The notes: generated from the letters alone by a model not told the origin. 13,028 nt of DNA from Bifidobacterium sp. (GCA_022739095.1 JAIJEI010000043.1:1-13028); one strand, 5' to 3'; shown: positions 1-7,406, counted from the first letter of the stretch. Numbers and translations are program-made.

Positions 1-69
1 GCCGGCGGGGAACACGAAGCCGCGACGCTTCGCAAGGGATACGACTTCATCGAGTTTGGACTGAGCCAC
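1..69 (-). CDS. glyS: Glycyl-tRNA synthetase, N-terminal fragment (cut by window edge)
   Basis: Read on the minus strand, a GTG start at 69 opens 23 codons reaching the window edge: VAQSKLDEVVSLAKRRGFVF then PAG. This matches the well-conserved start of the dimeric (alpha2) glycyl-tRNA synthetases of actinobacteria, where the 'LAKRRGF' segment leads into the class II catalytic core. The enzyme charges tRNA-Gly with glycine in the cytoplasm. GTG at 69 is chosen because AGAAGGTG lies just upstream. The rest of the gene, including all catalytic motifs, lies outside the window. The assignment rests only on this N-terminal segment. The gene is transcribed in the same direction as the ABC operon, from a point just past its last stop, so it could receive read-through from it. 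Confidence 0.8.
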   Translation of the reverse strand, partial: MAQSKLDEVVSLAKRRGFVFPAG

Positions 70-143
70 AATGCACCTTCTGGTTTGAACGGTTTGGGGA
101 CTTAATTGGCGTTTCGAGTGTAATGGTACAGTGTGACAGTCCC

Positions 144-854
144 CTACACCGCCCGTAGCGTCTCCACGTAGCGCCGGCCGATCACGATGCGCGCGATCGC
201 GAACAAGGCGGCCACGACGGCCAGCATCACGATGAATGGCAACCATTGCGGCCAGCCCCATGCCATCGTGGCGATGTTGACGCCAGTCAGCAGTCCCATG
301 GGTATATAGGTCAGGTACACCATCGCGACGAGGCTGTGCAGGTTCGTGCTCGTGGTCGCCATCACGATCAGGGTGATGCAGCAGCTGACCGCGACCGCCG
401 AGCCGTAGGCGGTCAACAGGGGCAGCGAGACGAGGTCTGTCCAGCCGAGTCCTCCGAGTGCCAGCAGGTAGCCGATCAGGAGCATCATCGACACCGCCAG
501 CGGAATCAGCGCGAACAGCATGCGCGAGAGCAGGTATTCGGCCATCGGGCGTCCCGATTCGCGGAACGCGCGCTCGCTGTAGCGTTGCGCGGACTCCTCA
601 AAACTCCATCCGCTGTTGCCCAGTGCGAGGCTGCCAGCCTCGGCCGCCGGTTCATAAGCGAACAGCGGCGCCCAGATCGCCATCAGCGACGCCGTGATGG
701 CGTGCACCTGCTGCGGGCTGAAGCCGTTCGACTGCGCGGTGCCGGCCGCATAGCTCGTGATGGCGATCGCCAACACCAGGTTGCCGATCATCACCGCCCA
801 GAAGATGCCCCGGTTTTTGCACACCTGCCAGTCATGCCAGAACAATGCCTTCAT
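144..854 (-). CDS. ABC-2-like transporter permease (distal gene of operon)
   Basis: This is a 236-residue integral membrane protein beginning MKALFWHDWQ. Hydrophobic segments lie near residues 17-36, 52-67, 112-134, 141-166, 173-192 and 204-225, which fits a six-helix ABC-2-type permease half. A longer upstream reading frame exists, but the ATG at 854 (or the adjacent one at 857) is preferred because AAGGAGG sits 6 (or 3) bases upstream. The gene starts 22 bp after the ATPase stop, so the two are co-transcribed. Residues near 99-117 (SGRPMAEYLLSRML) closely resemble SGRPMGEYVAEKLL in the other permease of the operon, so the two are probably paralogues forming a heterodimeric pore with the ATPase. 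The substrate cannot be read from sequence; export of a lipid, peptide or drug is the usual role of such systems. Confidence 0.8.
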   Translation of the reverse strand: MKALFWHDWQVCKNRGIFWAVMIGNLVLAIAITSYAAGTAQSNGFSPQQVHAITASLMAIWAPLFAYEPAAEAGSLALGNSGWSFEESAQRYSERAFRESGRPMAEYLLSRMLFALIPLAVSMMLLIGYLLALGGLGWTDLVSLPLLTAYGSAVAVSCCITLIVMATTSTNLHSLVAMVYLTYIPMGLLTGVNIATMAWGWPQWLPFIVMLAVVAALFAIARIVIGRRYVETLRAV

Positions 855-876
855 CATATGCCTCCTTGCCTGATGC

Positions 877-1641
877 CTACCGAATGCCGAAGTCGACTGA
901 TTCGTCAGCGGTGCGGCCAAGTGTGGCGGCCTGTTTGAACGCGTCGAAGTCCTGGAAGTCGTCAAGCATCATGTCCTTGGCGATGTGCCTGTCGTCGAGA
1001 ATGACGACCCTGTCGGCCACACTCCAGCAGTATTCGAGATCGTGCGTGATGGTCAGGATCGTGCGTCCGGAATCGCTCAGCTGCTCCATCAGGTCGATCA
1101 TGAGGTCGCGGGTGATCGGGTCAACCGAATTGGTCGGCTCGTCAAGCAGGATGACGTGTGGCTCGAACAGCATGCCGGCGACGAGTCCGGCGCGTTTGCG
1201 CAGACCGCTTGACAGCTCCTTGACCTTCTTGTCGAGATGCTCGGTCAGTCCGAATGCCTGCACGAGCTTTTCGTTTTCCAGATGCTCGAGGTCGATGGCC
1301 TGCCGGCCGTTCCTCCGGCCCGTGTCCATAAGCATGGCACGGAACCGTATGTTCTCACGCACGGTCATGGTCGCAGCGAGGTTCGATTCGTCGGACAACT
1401 GGAACACGTCCTGCATGCTCGGCACGAGGTTTGCGTTGATGACCGCTTCACCGGATCTTGGTCGCAATAGCCCGACGATGATGTTGAACAACGTGGTCTT
1501 GCCGACGCCGTTGTATCCCAGGATCGCCAGCGACTGTCCTTGCGGCACGCCGAAGCTCACATGCTCGAGTACCGTCTTCTTGCACGTGTATCCGAACGCG
1601 ACATCGCGCACCGCGATGATAGTTTGACCGTTTTCAGGCAT
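877..1641 (-). CDS. ABC transporter ATP-binding protein
   Basis: This 254-residue protein has all the nucleotide-binding elements of an ABC ATPase: Walker A GYNGVGKTT (residues 42-50), signature LSSGLRKR (143-150), Walker B VILLDEPT (163-170) and switch histidine H200 in TITHD. The signature deviates from canonical LSGGQ at positions 3 and 5, a pattern also seen in ABC-2/drug-export ATPases. The reading frame could extend to 1683, but ATG 1641 is chosen because AAAGGGG lies about 6 bases upstream and the family normally begins just before the first beta strand (here TIIAVRDVAFGY). It lies between two permease genes and almost certainly powers them by cytoplasmic ATP hydrolysis. About 98 bp separate it from the upstream permease, with a hairpin in the gap. 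Confidence 0.92.
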   Translation of the reverse strand: MPENGQTIIAVRDVAFGYTCKKTVLEHVSFGVPQGQSLAILGYNGVGKTTLFNIIVGLLRPRSGEAVINANLVPSMQDVFQLSDESNLAATMTVRENIRFRAMLMDTGRRNGRQAIDLEHLENEKLVQAFGLTEHLDKKVKELSSGLRKRAGLVAGMLFEPHVILLDEPTNSVDPITRDLMIDLMEQLSDSGRTILTITHDLEYCWSVADRVVILDDRHIAKDMMLDDFQDFDAFKQAATLGRTADESVDFGIR

Positions 1642-1705
1642 ATCTGCCCCTTTCCCCAAAATGAACGCTTCTTTATTTCCCAAGGGATACTGTGGGTCCT
1701 ATCAC

Positions 1706-1729
1706 TTGCTCCCCCTGAAGGGGGAGCAA
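1706..1729. repeat. Intergenic hairpin inside the ABC operon
   Basis: TTGCTCCCCC and GGGGGAGCAA form a perfect 10-bp stem around the loop TGAA, in the gap between the upstream permease stop and the ATPase start. No T-run follows on the minus strand, so it is not a classic terminator. It resembles the hairpins at 4561-4580 and 9679-9710, all with a CCCY(C/T)TG...GGGGAGC-like core, and may be one of a dispersed family. It could trim or stabilise the operon mRNA and so set the ratio of ATPase to permease; that is inference. Confidence 0.7.
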
Positions 1730-1739
1730 AGAACGCGGC

Positions 1740-2384
1740 TCATAGTTCCCGCCGCGTATCGACGAACCGACTGTCGAACACCGCGACCGCGACGGCGACA
1801 AGTCCCGCGGCAACTACGACGAACCCCATCATCTTGGCGGCCAGTGGAATCCATGTCAGCACGAATCTCGAACCGGCCAACCCGGCCAGTACCACGACCG
1901 ACACGAGCATGCCGATCACGACATTGCCGCCGGTCAGCAGCGCGCCGAGCGTGGTGAACACGCAGAACAGCACGGTCGCCGTCAGCGTGAACGCGATCAG
2001 TCCCGCATCCGTCACACCAATCACCCTCGCCGCGACCAACAGGATCACGACGGTGTATCCCGCGACCGGGACCGTGCCCAACAGCAGCTTTTCCGCCACA
2101 TACTCCCCCATGGGCCGGCCACTGAACCGGAACGTCTCGAGGACGCCGTCGCTGCGATCCCCTCCGACCAATCCCGATATCACCGGCGGTACGACGATCA
2201 TCAGCATCGACGCCAACGCAGCGGCCAGACCGACCGTCGCAGCGGCGGCATCCGCACGCTCGATTCCGTCACGGATCAGCGATATCCACGGCATCGCACC
2301 TCCGATGACCACGAACGTCAACATCACCCAGTCATGCCGCAGCCGTCCCAGATCCCTATACAGCAACCCTTTCATGATCCCCAT
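1740..2384 (-). CDS. ABC-2-like transporter permease (proximal)
   Basis: This is a 214-residue polytopic membrane protein (MGIMKGLLYR). Hydrophobic stretches lie near residues 20-37, 51-74, 99-122, 127-151, 155-172 and 181-204, consistent with six helices. The cytoplasmic loop around 79-100 carries RFSGRPMGEYVAEKLL, matched in the distal permease of the same operon. ATG 2384 overlaps the regulator's TGA stop (TGATG), which suggests translational coupling; GTG 2387 and ATG 2375 are alternative starts. With the ATPase it should form a heterodimeric ABC transporter. No solute-binding protein is present, so export or a membrane-stress role is likelier than import. The substrate is unknown. Confidence 0.8.
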   Translation of the reverse strand: MGIMKGLLYRDLGRLRHDWVMLTFVVIGGAMPWISLIRDGIERADAAAATVGLAAALASMLMIVVPPVISGLVGGDRSDGVLETFRFSGRPMGEYVAEKLLLGTVPVAGYTVVILLVAARVIGVTDAGLIAFTLTATVLFCVFTTLGALLTGGNVVIGMLVSVVVLAGLAGSRFVLTWIPLAAKMMGFVVVAAGLVAVAVAVFDSRFVDTRREL

Positions 2385-2770
2385 CACCGTGCCTTTTCAT
2401 AGCGCGGCTCAGCAGGGTCCGGCATCACGCCGGCGACGATCTGCCGGAGCACCTCGACATGCGCGTTGAACGCAGCGAGACCCTGCTCAGTGAGCGACAC
2501 CCAAGTGATCGGATACCGCCGCGCCACCCCCGGTTTCTTCGCAATCGCCACGTATCCGGCGTCCGCCAGGGTTTTCAGATGCTTGGAGCATGTCGCGTCG
2601 CTGATGCCGAGCGTGTCGCGCAGCACGTCGAACCGCACCGAGTCGGAGGCGGACAACAATCCACAGATGCGCAGCCGAATCGGCGCGTGGATCACTTCGT
2701 CGAAATGCGGTGCCACACCTCTTGTTCCGTCATTCCCACCGTCCGCCCATTCAATCGTCCGCTCACTCAT
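2384..2770 (-). CDS. Winged-helix transcriptional regulator (ArsR/MarR-like, HTH_34 type)
   Basis: A 128-residue protein. Residues about 21-100 form a winged helix-turn-helix: HFDEVIHAPIRLRICGLLS, then the helix-turn-helix FDVLRDTLGISDATCSKHLK (48-67), then the wing (AGYVAIAKKPGVARRYPITW). The pattern 'hPiRLrIcgLL...LRdtLgisdaTcSKHLktLadaGYV' is typical of the stand-alone DNA-binding family often called HTH_34. No ligand or metal site stands out; it has Cys36 and Cys61 but no clear ArsR metal motif. ATG 2770 is supported by GGAAGGA 7 bases upstream. It overlaps the preceding membrane-protein stop (ATGA) and the following permease start (TGATG), so it is embedded in the operon. The likely target is the pair of palindromes at 3338-3377 (autoregulation, inferred). 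Confidence 0.88.
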   Translation of the reverse strand: MSERTIEWADGGNDGTRGVAPHFDEVIHAPIRLRICGLLSASDSVRFDVLRDTLGISDATCSKHLKTLADAGYVAIAKKPGVARRYPITWVSLTEQGLAAFNAHVEVLRQIVAGVMPDPAEPRYEKAR

Positions 2771-3297
2771 TGCAGATTCCTTCCGACCATGTCTCGCAAC
2801 AACTCGTCCTCGAATAGACGCATCAGATAGGCGAATCCACCGGCCGAAGCGGCGACGACCGGCAGCATCCACAGCAGCGGTACGCCCTGCAGGCCGGCGG
2901 CCATCATCAGTGCGCAGCCGCCCCAGCACACCGCTGTGGCACCCGTCAGGCACATCCACGCTCGGCCGGTCATGCGACGCAGACGATGCCGGTCTCTGAC
3001 CATCAATCCGCATTCGCGACGGACCCGCAACGCATTGCAGAACAGCCAAGCCAGCGCGATCGCAAACGCGGCGAAGAACGAACACGCCCATACCGTCTTC
3101 GATCTGCCGAACACCGATGGCGGCACGCTGAACTCCGACCACGCCAGCAGGTCCAGAAACATCGCGTTGCCCATCAGCGACAGGTAATACCAGTGCGGGA
3201 ACCGCACGCGCGCGACCAGCCGTGCGCGGTCGCCGTCAATCAGGCGCAGGGCCTGCTCCGCCGATGAATCCGGCAGGAACGACCGTTCGTCATCCAT
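2767..3297 (-). CDS. Four-helix membrane protein of unknown function, first gene of the ABC operon
   Basis: A 176-residue protein with four predicted transmembrane segments near residues 36-53, 68-90, 113-134 and 139-160. The N-terminus is hydrophilic and acidic, and the loop between helices 2 and 3 is strongly basic (RVRRECGLMVRDRHRLRR, 91-108), placing that loop in the cytoplasm. I recognise no family. Its TGA overlaps the regulator ATG by 4 bases (ATGA), so the two are probably translationally coupled. Small membrane proteins encoded just ahead of such regulators are sometimes sensors or anti-regulators, but nothing here proves that. The start at 3297 has only a weak ribosome-binding site (GAGATGAT), so a slightly different start is possible. 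Confidence 0.75.
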   Translation of the reverse strand: MDDERSFLPDSSAEQALRLIDGDRARLVARVRFPHWYYLSLMGNAMFLDLLAWSEFSVPPSVFGRSKTVWACSFFAAFAIALAWLFCNALRVRRECGLMVRDRHRLRRMTGRAWMCLTGATAVCWGGCALMMAAGLQGVPLLWMLPVVAASAGGFAYLMRLFEDELLRDMVGRNLQ

Positions 3298-3337
3298 GTG
3301 TGATCATCTCGATTCAATATCGTCACAGCAGAACTTC

Positions 3338-3352
3338 TTTCCAACACGGAAA
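3338..3352. promoter_or_regulatory. Probable operator 1 (TTTCC-N5-GGAAA)
   Basis: TTTCC AACAC GGAAA is an inverted repeat lying just downstream of the candidate minus-strand -10 hexamer. Its centre is 25 bp from that of operator 2, about 2.4 helical turns. A winged-helix regulator is encoded by the operon it precedes. Confidence 0.6.
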
Positions 3353-3381
3353 ACAGTACTACTTTCCATTATGGAAAACAA
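3353..3381 (-). promoter_or_regulatory. Candidate promoter of the ABC operon
   Basis: On the minus strand TTGTTT (3381-3376) and TACTGT (3358-3353) are separated by exactly 17 bp. Each matches the consensus only partly. The spacer carries operator 2, and operator 1 begins right after the -10, an arrangement expected for repression. Transcription would start near 3346, giving a leader of about 50 bases before the ATG at 3297. Confidence 0.45.
3363..3377. promoter_or_regulatory. Probable operator 2 (TTTCCATTATGGAAA)
   Basis: TTTCCATTATGGAAA is a perfect palindrome with 7-bp arms around a central T. It shares the TTTCC-N5-GGAAA frame with operator 1 and sits in the -35/-10 spacer of the candidate promoter for the minus-strand operon. 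Confidence 0.65.
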
Positions 3382-3480
3382 GTTGGCGTGTCAAACTCGT
3401 TCATCGCGCCGAACGCGTCCATTACCACGCATCGCCACGACGCGCCAGACCTGACGACACGTATCGAACAAATCCGTCAC

Positions 3481-3486
3481 GATAAT
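3481..3486 (+). promoter_or_regulatory. Possible -10 element of the thiM transcript
   Basis: GATAAT lies about 33 bases upstream of the riboswitch core, at a suitable distance for transcription to start near 3492. No good -35 hexamer is visible 16-18 bp upstream. Apart from this I see nothing between 3385 and 3510. Confidence 0.3.
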
Positions 3487-3513
3487 GTCCATGTTGGCGC
3501 ATAGCGTCGGCAC

Positions 3514-3606
3514 TGTAATGCAGGGGAACTCGCATGTGGTTCGCGAGTTGAGAAAGGCCTGAGCCTGACCCTTAGAACCTGTTGGTTAAGACCATCGTAG
3601 GGAGCA
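3514..3606 (+). ncRNA. TPP riboswitch (THI element) controlling thiM and probably downstream thi genes
   Basis: The conserved landmarks of the thiamine-diphosphate riboswitch appear in order: GGGG (3523-3526); a P3 hairpin AACTCGC/GCGAGTT (3527-3533 with 3543-3549); TGAGA (3549-3553); a small GGC-CTGA-GCC stem; ACCCTTAGAACCTG (3568-3581); GGTTAAGACC; and the closing CGTAGGGA (3596-3603). The only Shine-Dalgarno for thiM, AGGGAG at 3599-3604, lies in the 3' edge of the aptamer, 6 bases before the ATG. Ligand binding should therefore block ribosome access directly, giving translational control. No separate terminator hairpin lies between aptamer and start codon. Confidence 0.96.
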
Positions 3607-3610
3607 GTAA

Positions 3611-4555
3611 ATGAGCAATAGTGCATCATCGTTTACCGGTGTGTCCAGCGGTTGTACCGCCGGGACTCCGGTTCCAGCCGATTCACCCGTCCGTGACAAT
3701 ATCGCCGATGCCGTTCGCCGCGTGCGCGAGACGACTCCATTGGCCCAGTCGTTCACCAATTTCGTGACCATAAATCTGGTTGCCAACGCGCAACTGGCAG
3801 CCGGCGGCACTGCGGCCATGAGCTTTCTGCCGGACGACGTAATCGAAACCGCGAAAATCGCGGGCGCGAACTACATCAACGTGGGCACGCTGCTGCCGTT
3901 CTATAAGGACGCGCTGCCCGAAATCGCCCAACGACTCAACTACTTGGACAAGCCGTGGGTGCTCGACCCGGTGGCCGCCGGCATCGGCCGCACCCGCACC
4001 GCCATTCTTCAGGCCTTCAAGGCCGCTCCCCCGACTATGATTCGCGCGAACGCCTCCGAGGTAATCGCGCTGGCGAACATGTGGGGGCTCGACACCGAAA
4101 CCGTGGGGGACGCTTCCGAGCACCGCCCCGCCGGAGTGGAATCCATCGACGACGTGGAGTCCGCGACCGGTGCGGCGGTGACGCTGGCACAGTATCTGAC
4201 CGAACAGCACGCCAAGCATTCCTCCCATGACGCTTCCACCCGCTGTGCAGTGGCTGTGTCCGGCATCGCCGATCTGGTGACCGACGGTGAAACCGTGTAC
4301 CGACTGCCGGGCGGCAGCGCGATGATGACCAAGATCACCGGTGCAGGCTGCTCGCTGGGCGGCGTGGCTGCCACATATCTGGCGGTTTCCGATCCGTTGA
4401 CCGCCGCTCTGTCCGCGTCTCTGCTGTACAACCGCGCGGGAGAGATAGCCGATACGACTTCGCACGGGCCGGGCTCGTTCCAGGTTGCGTTCCTTGACGC
4501 GCTGTGGAATGTGACCGCCGAACAGGTGGCGGAATCCGAGATTTTGGTGCAGTAG
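3611..4555 (+). CDS. thiM: Hydroxyethylthiazole kinase
   Basis: ThiM phosphorylates 4-methyl-5-(2-hydroxyethyl)thiazole to the phosphate used by ThiE, the thiazole salvage step of thiamine synthesis, in the cytoplasm. Of the 314 residues, several are family hallmarks: TNFVTINLVANAQLAAGG (49-66), INVGTL (89-94), VLDPVAAG (117-124), RANASE (145-150) and the nucleotide/catalytic loop TGAGCSLGG (243-251) with conserved Cys247. The protein is longer than the usual 260-270 residues because of an N-terminal extension of about 27 residues, rich in Ser/Thr/Pro, and an insertion around 165-210. ATG 3611 is fixed by the AGGGAG within the riboswitch. thiEC follows 82 bp downstream in the same direction. 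Confidence 0.95.
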   Translation: MSNSASSFTGVSSGCTAGTPVPADSPVRDNIADAVRRVRETTPLAQSFTNFVTINLVANAQLAAGGTAAMSFLPDDVIETAKIAGANYINVGTLLPFYKDALPEIAQRLNYLDKPWVLDPVAAGIGRTRTAILQAFKAAPPTMIRANASEVIALANMWGLDTETVGDASEHRPAGVESIDDVESATGAAVTLAQYLTEQHAKHSSHDASTRCAVAVSGIADLVTDGETVYRLPGGSAMMTKITGAGCSLGGVAATYLAVSDPLTAALSASLLYNRAGEIADTTSHGPGSFQVAFLDALWNVTAEQVAESEILVQ

Positions 4556-4560
4556 TTTCC

Positions 4561-4580
4561 GTTCCCTCTGATGAGGGAGC
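4561..4580. repeat. Hairpin between thiM and thiEC
   Basis: TCCCTC and GAGGGA form a perfect stem around TGAT; outer G-T and G-C pairs extend it to 8 bp (4561-4580). A short T-run (4591-4595) occurs only 10 bases later, so termination would be weak. It could be an attenuator or processing site between thiM and thiEC, or one of the GGGAGC hairpin family also found at 1706-1729 and 9679-9710. Confidence 0.55.
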
Positions 4581-4637
4581 TCATAACAGTTTTTCCCAAT
4601 AAGACTTCCACAAGAAACAACAAAGGTAGGAATAATA

Positions 4638-7391
4638 ATGAGTAATGAATACCCATACGCCTCCATGCGAGACAGCTTCGACCTGTCCGCGTACTTCGTG
4701 GTGGGGCCGGAGGACTGCAAAGGCCGTCCGCTGACCGACGTGGTGGATCAGGCTCTGCACGGCGGCGCAACCTTCATCCAACTGCGCGCCAAGGAGGCCG
4801 ATGCCTCTGAGCTGACCGACATGGCCCGCGACATCGCGCAGATCATCGAGGACAATGAAAAGTCCGATTCCGTGGCCTTTGTGATCGACGACCGTGCCGA
4901 CGTGGTGTGGCAGGCCCGCCGCAAGGGCATCAAAGTGGACGGCGTGCACATCGGCCAGACCGACATGGAGCCGCGCGAAGCCCGCGCCCTGCTCGGCGAC
5001 GAGGCCATCGTGGGCTTGTCCGCCGAAACCGAAAGCCTCGTCCAGCTCATCAACGAGCTGCCCGACGGCTGCATCGACTACATCGGCGCCGGCCCGCTGC
5101 ACGTCTCCACCACCAAGCCCGAGGCTTCCGTAGGCGGCAACGACGGCTCCGGAAAGACGCTGGACGCCGCCCAGATCAACACCATCTGCGTCGCCAGCGA
5201 ATTCCCGGTGGTCGTGGGCGGTGGCGTGACCGCAGCCGACATGGCCATGCTCGCCGGCACCAAGGCCGCCGGCTGGTTCGCGGTCTCCGCCATCGCCGGC
5301 GCCGAGAACCCGGAAGGGGCCACGCGCGCCATGGTCGAAGGCTGGAAGGCCGTTCGCGGTGACAAGAAGCACGGCTACGCGCCGCGCGTCGTAACCCACA
5401 CCCCCGCTACTGATACTCAGGCTGCTCAGGAAGGGGCCGCAAAGCCTGGCTCCGAGGCCACTGAGAAGAAGTTCACCAACGCCAAGGATGCCAAGGATGC
5501 CCAGAAGCTTGCCAAGCAGCAGCGCGTGGACATCGCCGCCCGTGGTTCCAAGCAGCGCGACAAGGCGCACATCCGCAAGACCAAGTCCGTACCGTTCACC
5601 TATCAGTACGGTTCCTACGACCTGGAAGTGCCGTACACCGAAATCAAGCTGAGCGACACGCCCGGCGTGGGCCCGAACCCGCCGTTCCACGACTACAACA
5701 CCGAAGGCCCCAAGTGCGACCCGAAGGAAGGCTTGAAGCCCCTGCGTCTCGACTGGATCCGCGACCGCGGCGACATCGAAGACTACGAGGGCCGCCGCCG
5801 CAACCTTGAGGACGATGGCAAGCGCGCCATCAAGCGCGGCCGCGCCACCAAGGAATGGCGTGGACGCAAGCATGAGCCGATGCGCGCCAAGGACCACCCG
5901 GTCACCCAAATGTGGTATGCCCGCCACGGCATCATCACCCCGGAGATGCAGTACGTGGCCACCCGCGAGAACTGCGATGTGGAGCTCGTGCGCTCCGAGC
6001 TGGCTGCCGGCCGCGCGGTGATGCCCTGCAACATCAACCACCCCGAAGCCGAGCCGATGATTATCGGATCTGCCTTCCTGACCAAGCTCAACGCCAACAT
6101 GGGCAACTCGGCCGTAACCTCCTCCATCGACGAGGAAGTGGAGAAGCTGACGTGGGCCACCAAGTGGGGCGCCGATACCGTGATGGACCTGTCCACCGGT
6201 AACGACATTCACACCACCCGTGAGTGGATTCTGCGCAACTCCCCCGTGCCGATCGGCACCGTGCCGATGTATCAGGCCCTCGAAAAGGTCGAGGATGATG
6301 CCTCCAAGCTGAGCTGGGAACTGTTCCGCGACACCGTGATCGAACAGTGCGAGCAGGGTGTGGATTACATGACCATCCACGCCGGTGTGCTGCTGCGTTA
6401 CGTGCCGCTGACCGCCAACCGCGTGACCGGCATCGTCTCCCGCGGTGGCTCCATCATGGCCGACTGGTGTCTGCGTCACCACCAGGAGAGCTTCCTGTAC
6501 ACGCACTTCGACGAGCTGTGCGACATCTTCGCCAAGTACGACGTGGCGTTCTCTCTGGGCGATGGCCTACGCCCCGGCTCCCTAGCCGACGCGAACGACG
6601 CCGCGCAGCTTTCCGAGCTCATGACTCTGGGCGAGCTGACCGAGCGCGCCTGGGCCAAGGACGTGCAGGTGATGATCGAGGGGCCGGGCCACGTGCCGTT
6701 CGACACCGTGCGTATGAACATCGAGCTGGAGAAGGCCGTGTGCAAGGGCGCCCCGTTCTACACCCTCGGACCGCTGACCACCGATACCGCTCCGGGTTAC
6801 GACCACATCACTTCCGCCATCGGCGCCACCGAGATCGGTCGTTACGGCACCGCTATGCTGTGCTACGTGACCCCGAAGGAACACCTCGGCCTGCCAAACA
6901 AGGATGATGTGAAGCAGGGCGTGATCGCCTACAAGATCGCCTGCCACGCCGCAGACATCGCCAAGCACCACCCGCACGCGATGGATCGTGACAATGCGAT
7001 TTCCAAGGCTCGCTTCGAGTTCCGTTGGCTCGACCAGTTCAATCTGTCCTACGATCCGGACACCGCCATCGCCTTCCACGATGACACCCTGCCCGCCGAG
7101 CCGGCCAAGATGGCGCACTTCTGCTCGATGTGCGGCCCGAAGTTCTGCTCGATGGCCATCTCCCAGAACATCCGCAAGGCATTCGGTGGCGAGGCCGCTC
7201 AGCAGCAAATCGTGAAGGAGGCTGCTGCAGGCATCGACTCCGAGTCACTGGCTAAGGCCAAGGCCAATGTCGATAACGGCGTGGTGTCCGCCAACGTGCT
7301 GAGCCCCGAAGAAATCCTCGCCGGTATGGATACGATGAGCGAAAAGTACACCGCCCAAGGCGGCAAGCTCTACTCCACCGCTCAGGAGTAA
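4638..7391 (+). CDS. thiEC: Fused thiamine-phosphate synthase / phosphomethylpyrimidine synthase (ThiE-ThiC)
   Basis: A 917-residue two-enzyme protein. Residues about 16-240 are ThiE, a TIM barrel joining HMP-PP to thiazole phosphate to make thiamine phosphate: QLRAK (48-52), IDDRAD (83-88), GVHIGQTDM (102-110), GLSAETE (126-132), STTKP (157-161) and GGGVT (194-198). A charged Ala/Lys/Asp-rich linker (about 242-300) leads to ThiC, which converts aminoimidazole ribotide to HMP-P by radical SAM chemistry: LNANMG (484-489), MTIHAG (578-583), GPGHVP (682-687) and the C-terminal [4Fe-4S] ligands C829-SM-C832-GPKF-C837. Both halves keep the expected motifs and approximate lengths. ATG 4638 is preceded by AGGTAGGA. 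No second riboswitch lies upstream, so control probably comes through the thiM leader. The oxygen-sensitive cluster suits an anaerobe. Confidence 0.95.
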   Translation: MSNEYPYASMRDSFDLSAYFVVGPEDCKGRPLTDVVDQALHGGATFIQLRAKEADASELTDMARDIAQIIEDNEKSDSVAFVIDDRADVVWQARRKGIKVDGVHIGQTDMEPREARALLGDEAIVGLSAETESLVQLINELPDGCIDYIGAGPLHVSTTKPEASVGGNDGSGKTLDAAQINTICVASEFPVVVGGGVTAADMAMLAGTKAAGWFAVSAIAGAENPEGATRAMVEGWKAVRGDKKHGYAPRVVTHTPATDTQAAQEGAAKPGSEATEKKFTNAKDAKDAQKLAKQQRVDIAARGSKQRDKAHIRKTKSVPFTYQYGSYDLEVPYTEIKLSDTPGVGPNPPFHDYNTEGPKCDPKEGLKPLRLDWIRDRGDIEDYEGRRRNLEDDGKRAIKRGRATKEWRGRKHEPMRAKDHPVTQMWYARHGIITPEMQYVATRENCDVELVRSELAAGRAVMPCNINHPEAEPMIIGSAFLTKLNANMGNSAVTSSIDEEVEKLTWATKWGADTVMDLSTGNDIHTTREWILRNSPVPIGTVPMYQALEKVEDDASKLSWELFRDTVIEQCEQGVDYMTIHAGVLLRYVPLTANRVTGIVSRGGSIMADWCLRHHQESFLYTHFDELCDIFAKYDVAFSLGDGLRPGSLADANDAAQLSELMTLGELTERAWAKDVQVMIEGPGHVPFDTVRMNIELEKAVCKGAPFYTLGPLTTDTAPGYDHITSAIGATEIGRYGTAMLCYVTPKEHLGLPNKDDVKQGVIAYKIACHAADIAKHHPHAMDRDNAISKARFEFRWLDQFNLSYDPDTAIAFHDDTLPAEPAKMAHFCSMCGPKFCSMAISQNIRKAFGGEAAQQQIVKEAAAGIDSESLAKAKANVDNGVVSANVLSPEEILAGMDTMSEKYTAQGGKLYSTAQE

Positions 7392-7406
7392 GGTCACACA
7401 TAGTTA

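Noticed and set aside
246..938. A 230-codon plus-strand frame opposite the distal permease
   Set aside because: The Arg/Gln/His-rich composition is that of an antisense frame, and the minus strand encodes a coherent membrane protein with a good ribosome-binding site.
1642..1683. A 14-codon upstream extension of the ABC ATPase
   Set aside because: The ATG at 1641 has a proper AAAGGGG site and matches the usual family start; the extension has neither.
3683..4720. A 345-codon minus-strand frame opposite thiM
   Set aside because: It overlaps thiM along almost its full length, has the low-complexity composition of an antisense shadow, and shows no known motif.
4581..6506. A 641-codon open frame on the minus strand opposite thiEC
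   Set aside because: It lies wholly antisense to a gene with clear ThiE and ThiC motifs, is rich in Gly/His/Val as expected of GC-rich shadow frames, and has no recognisable domain or ribosome-binding site.
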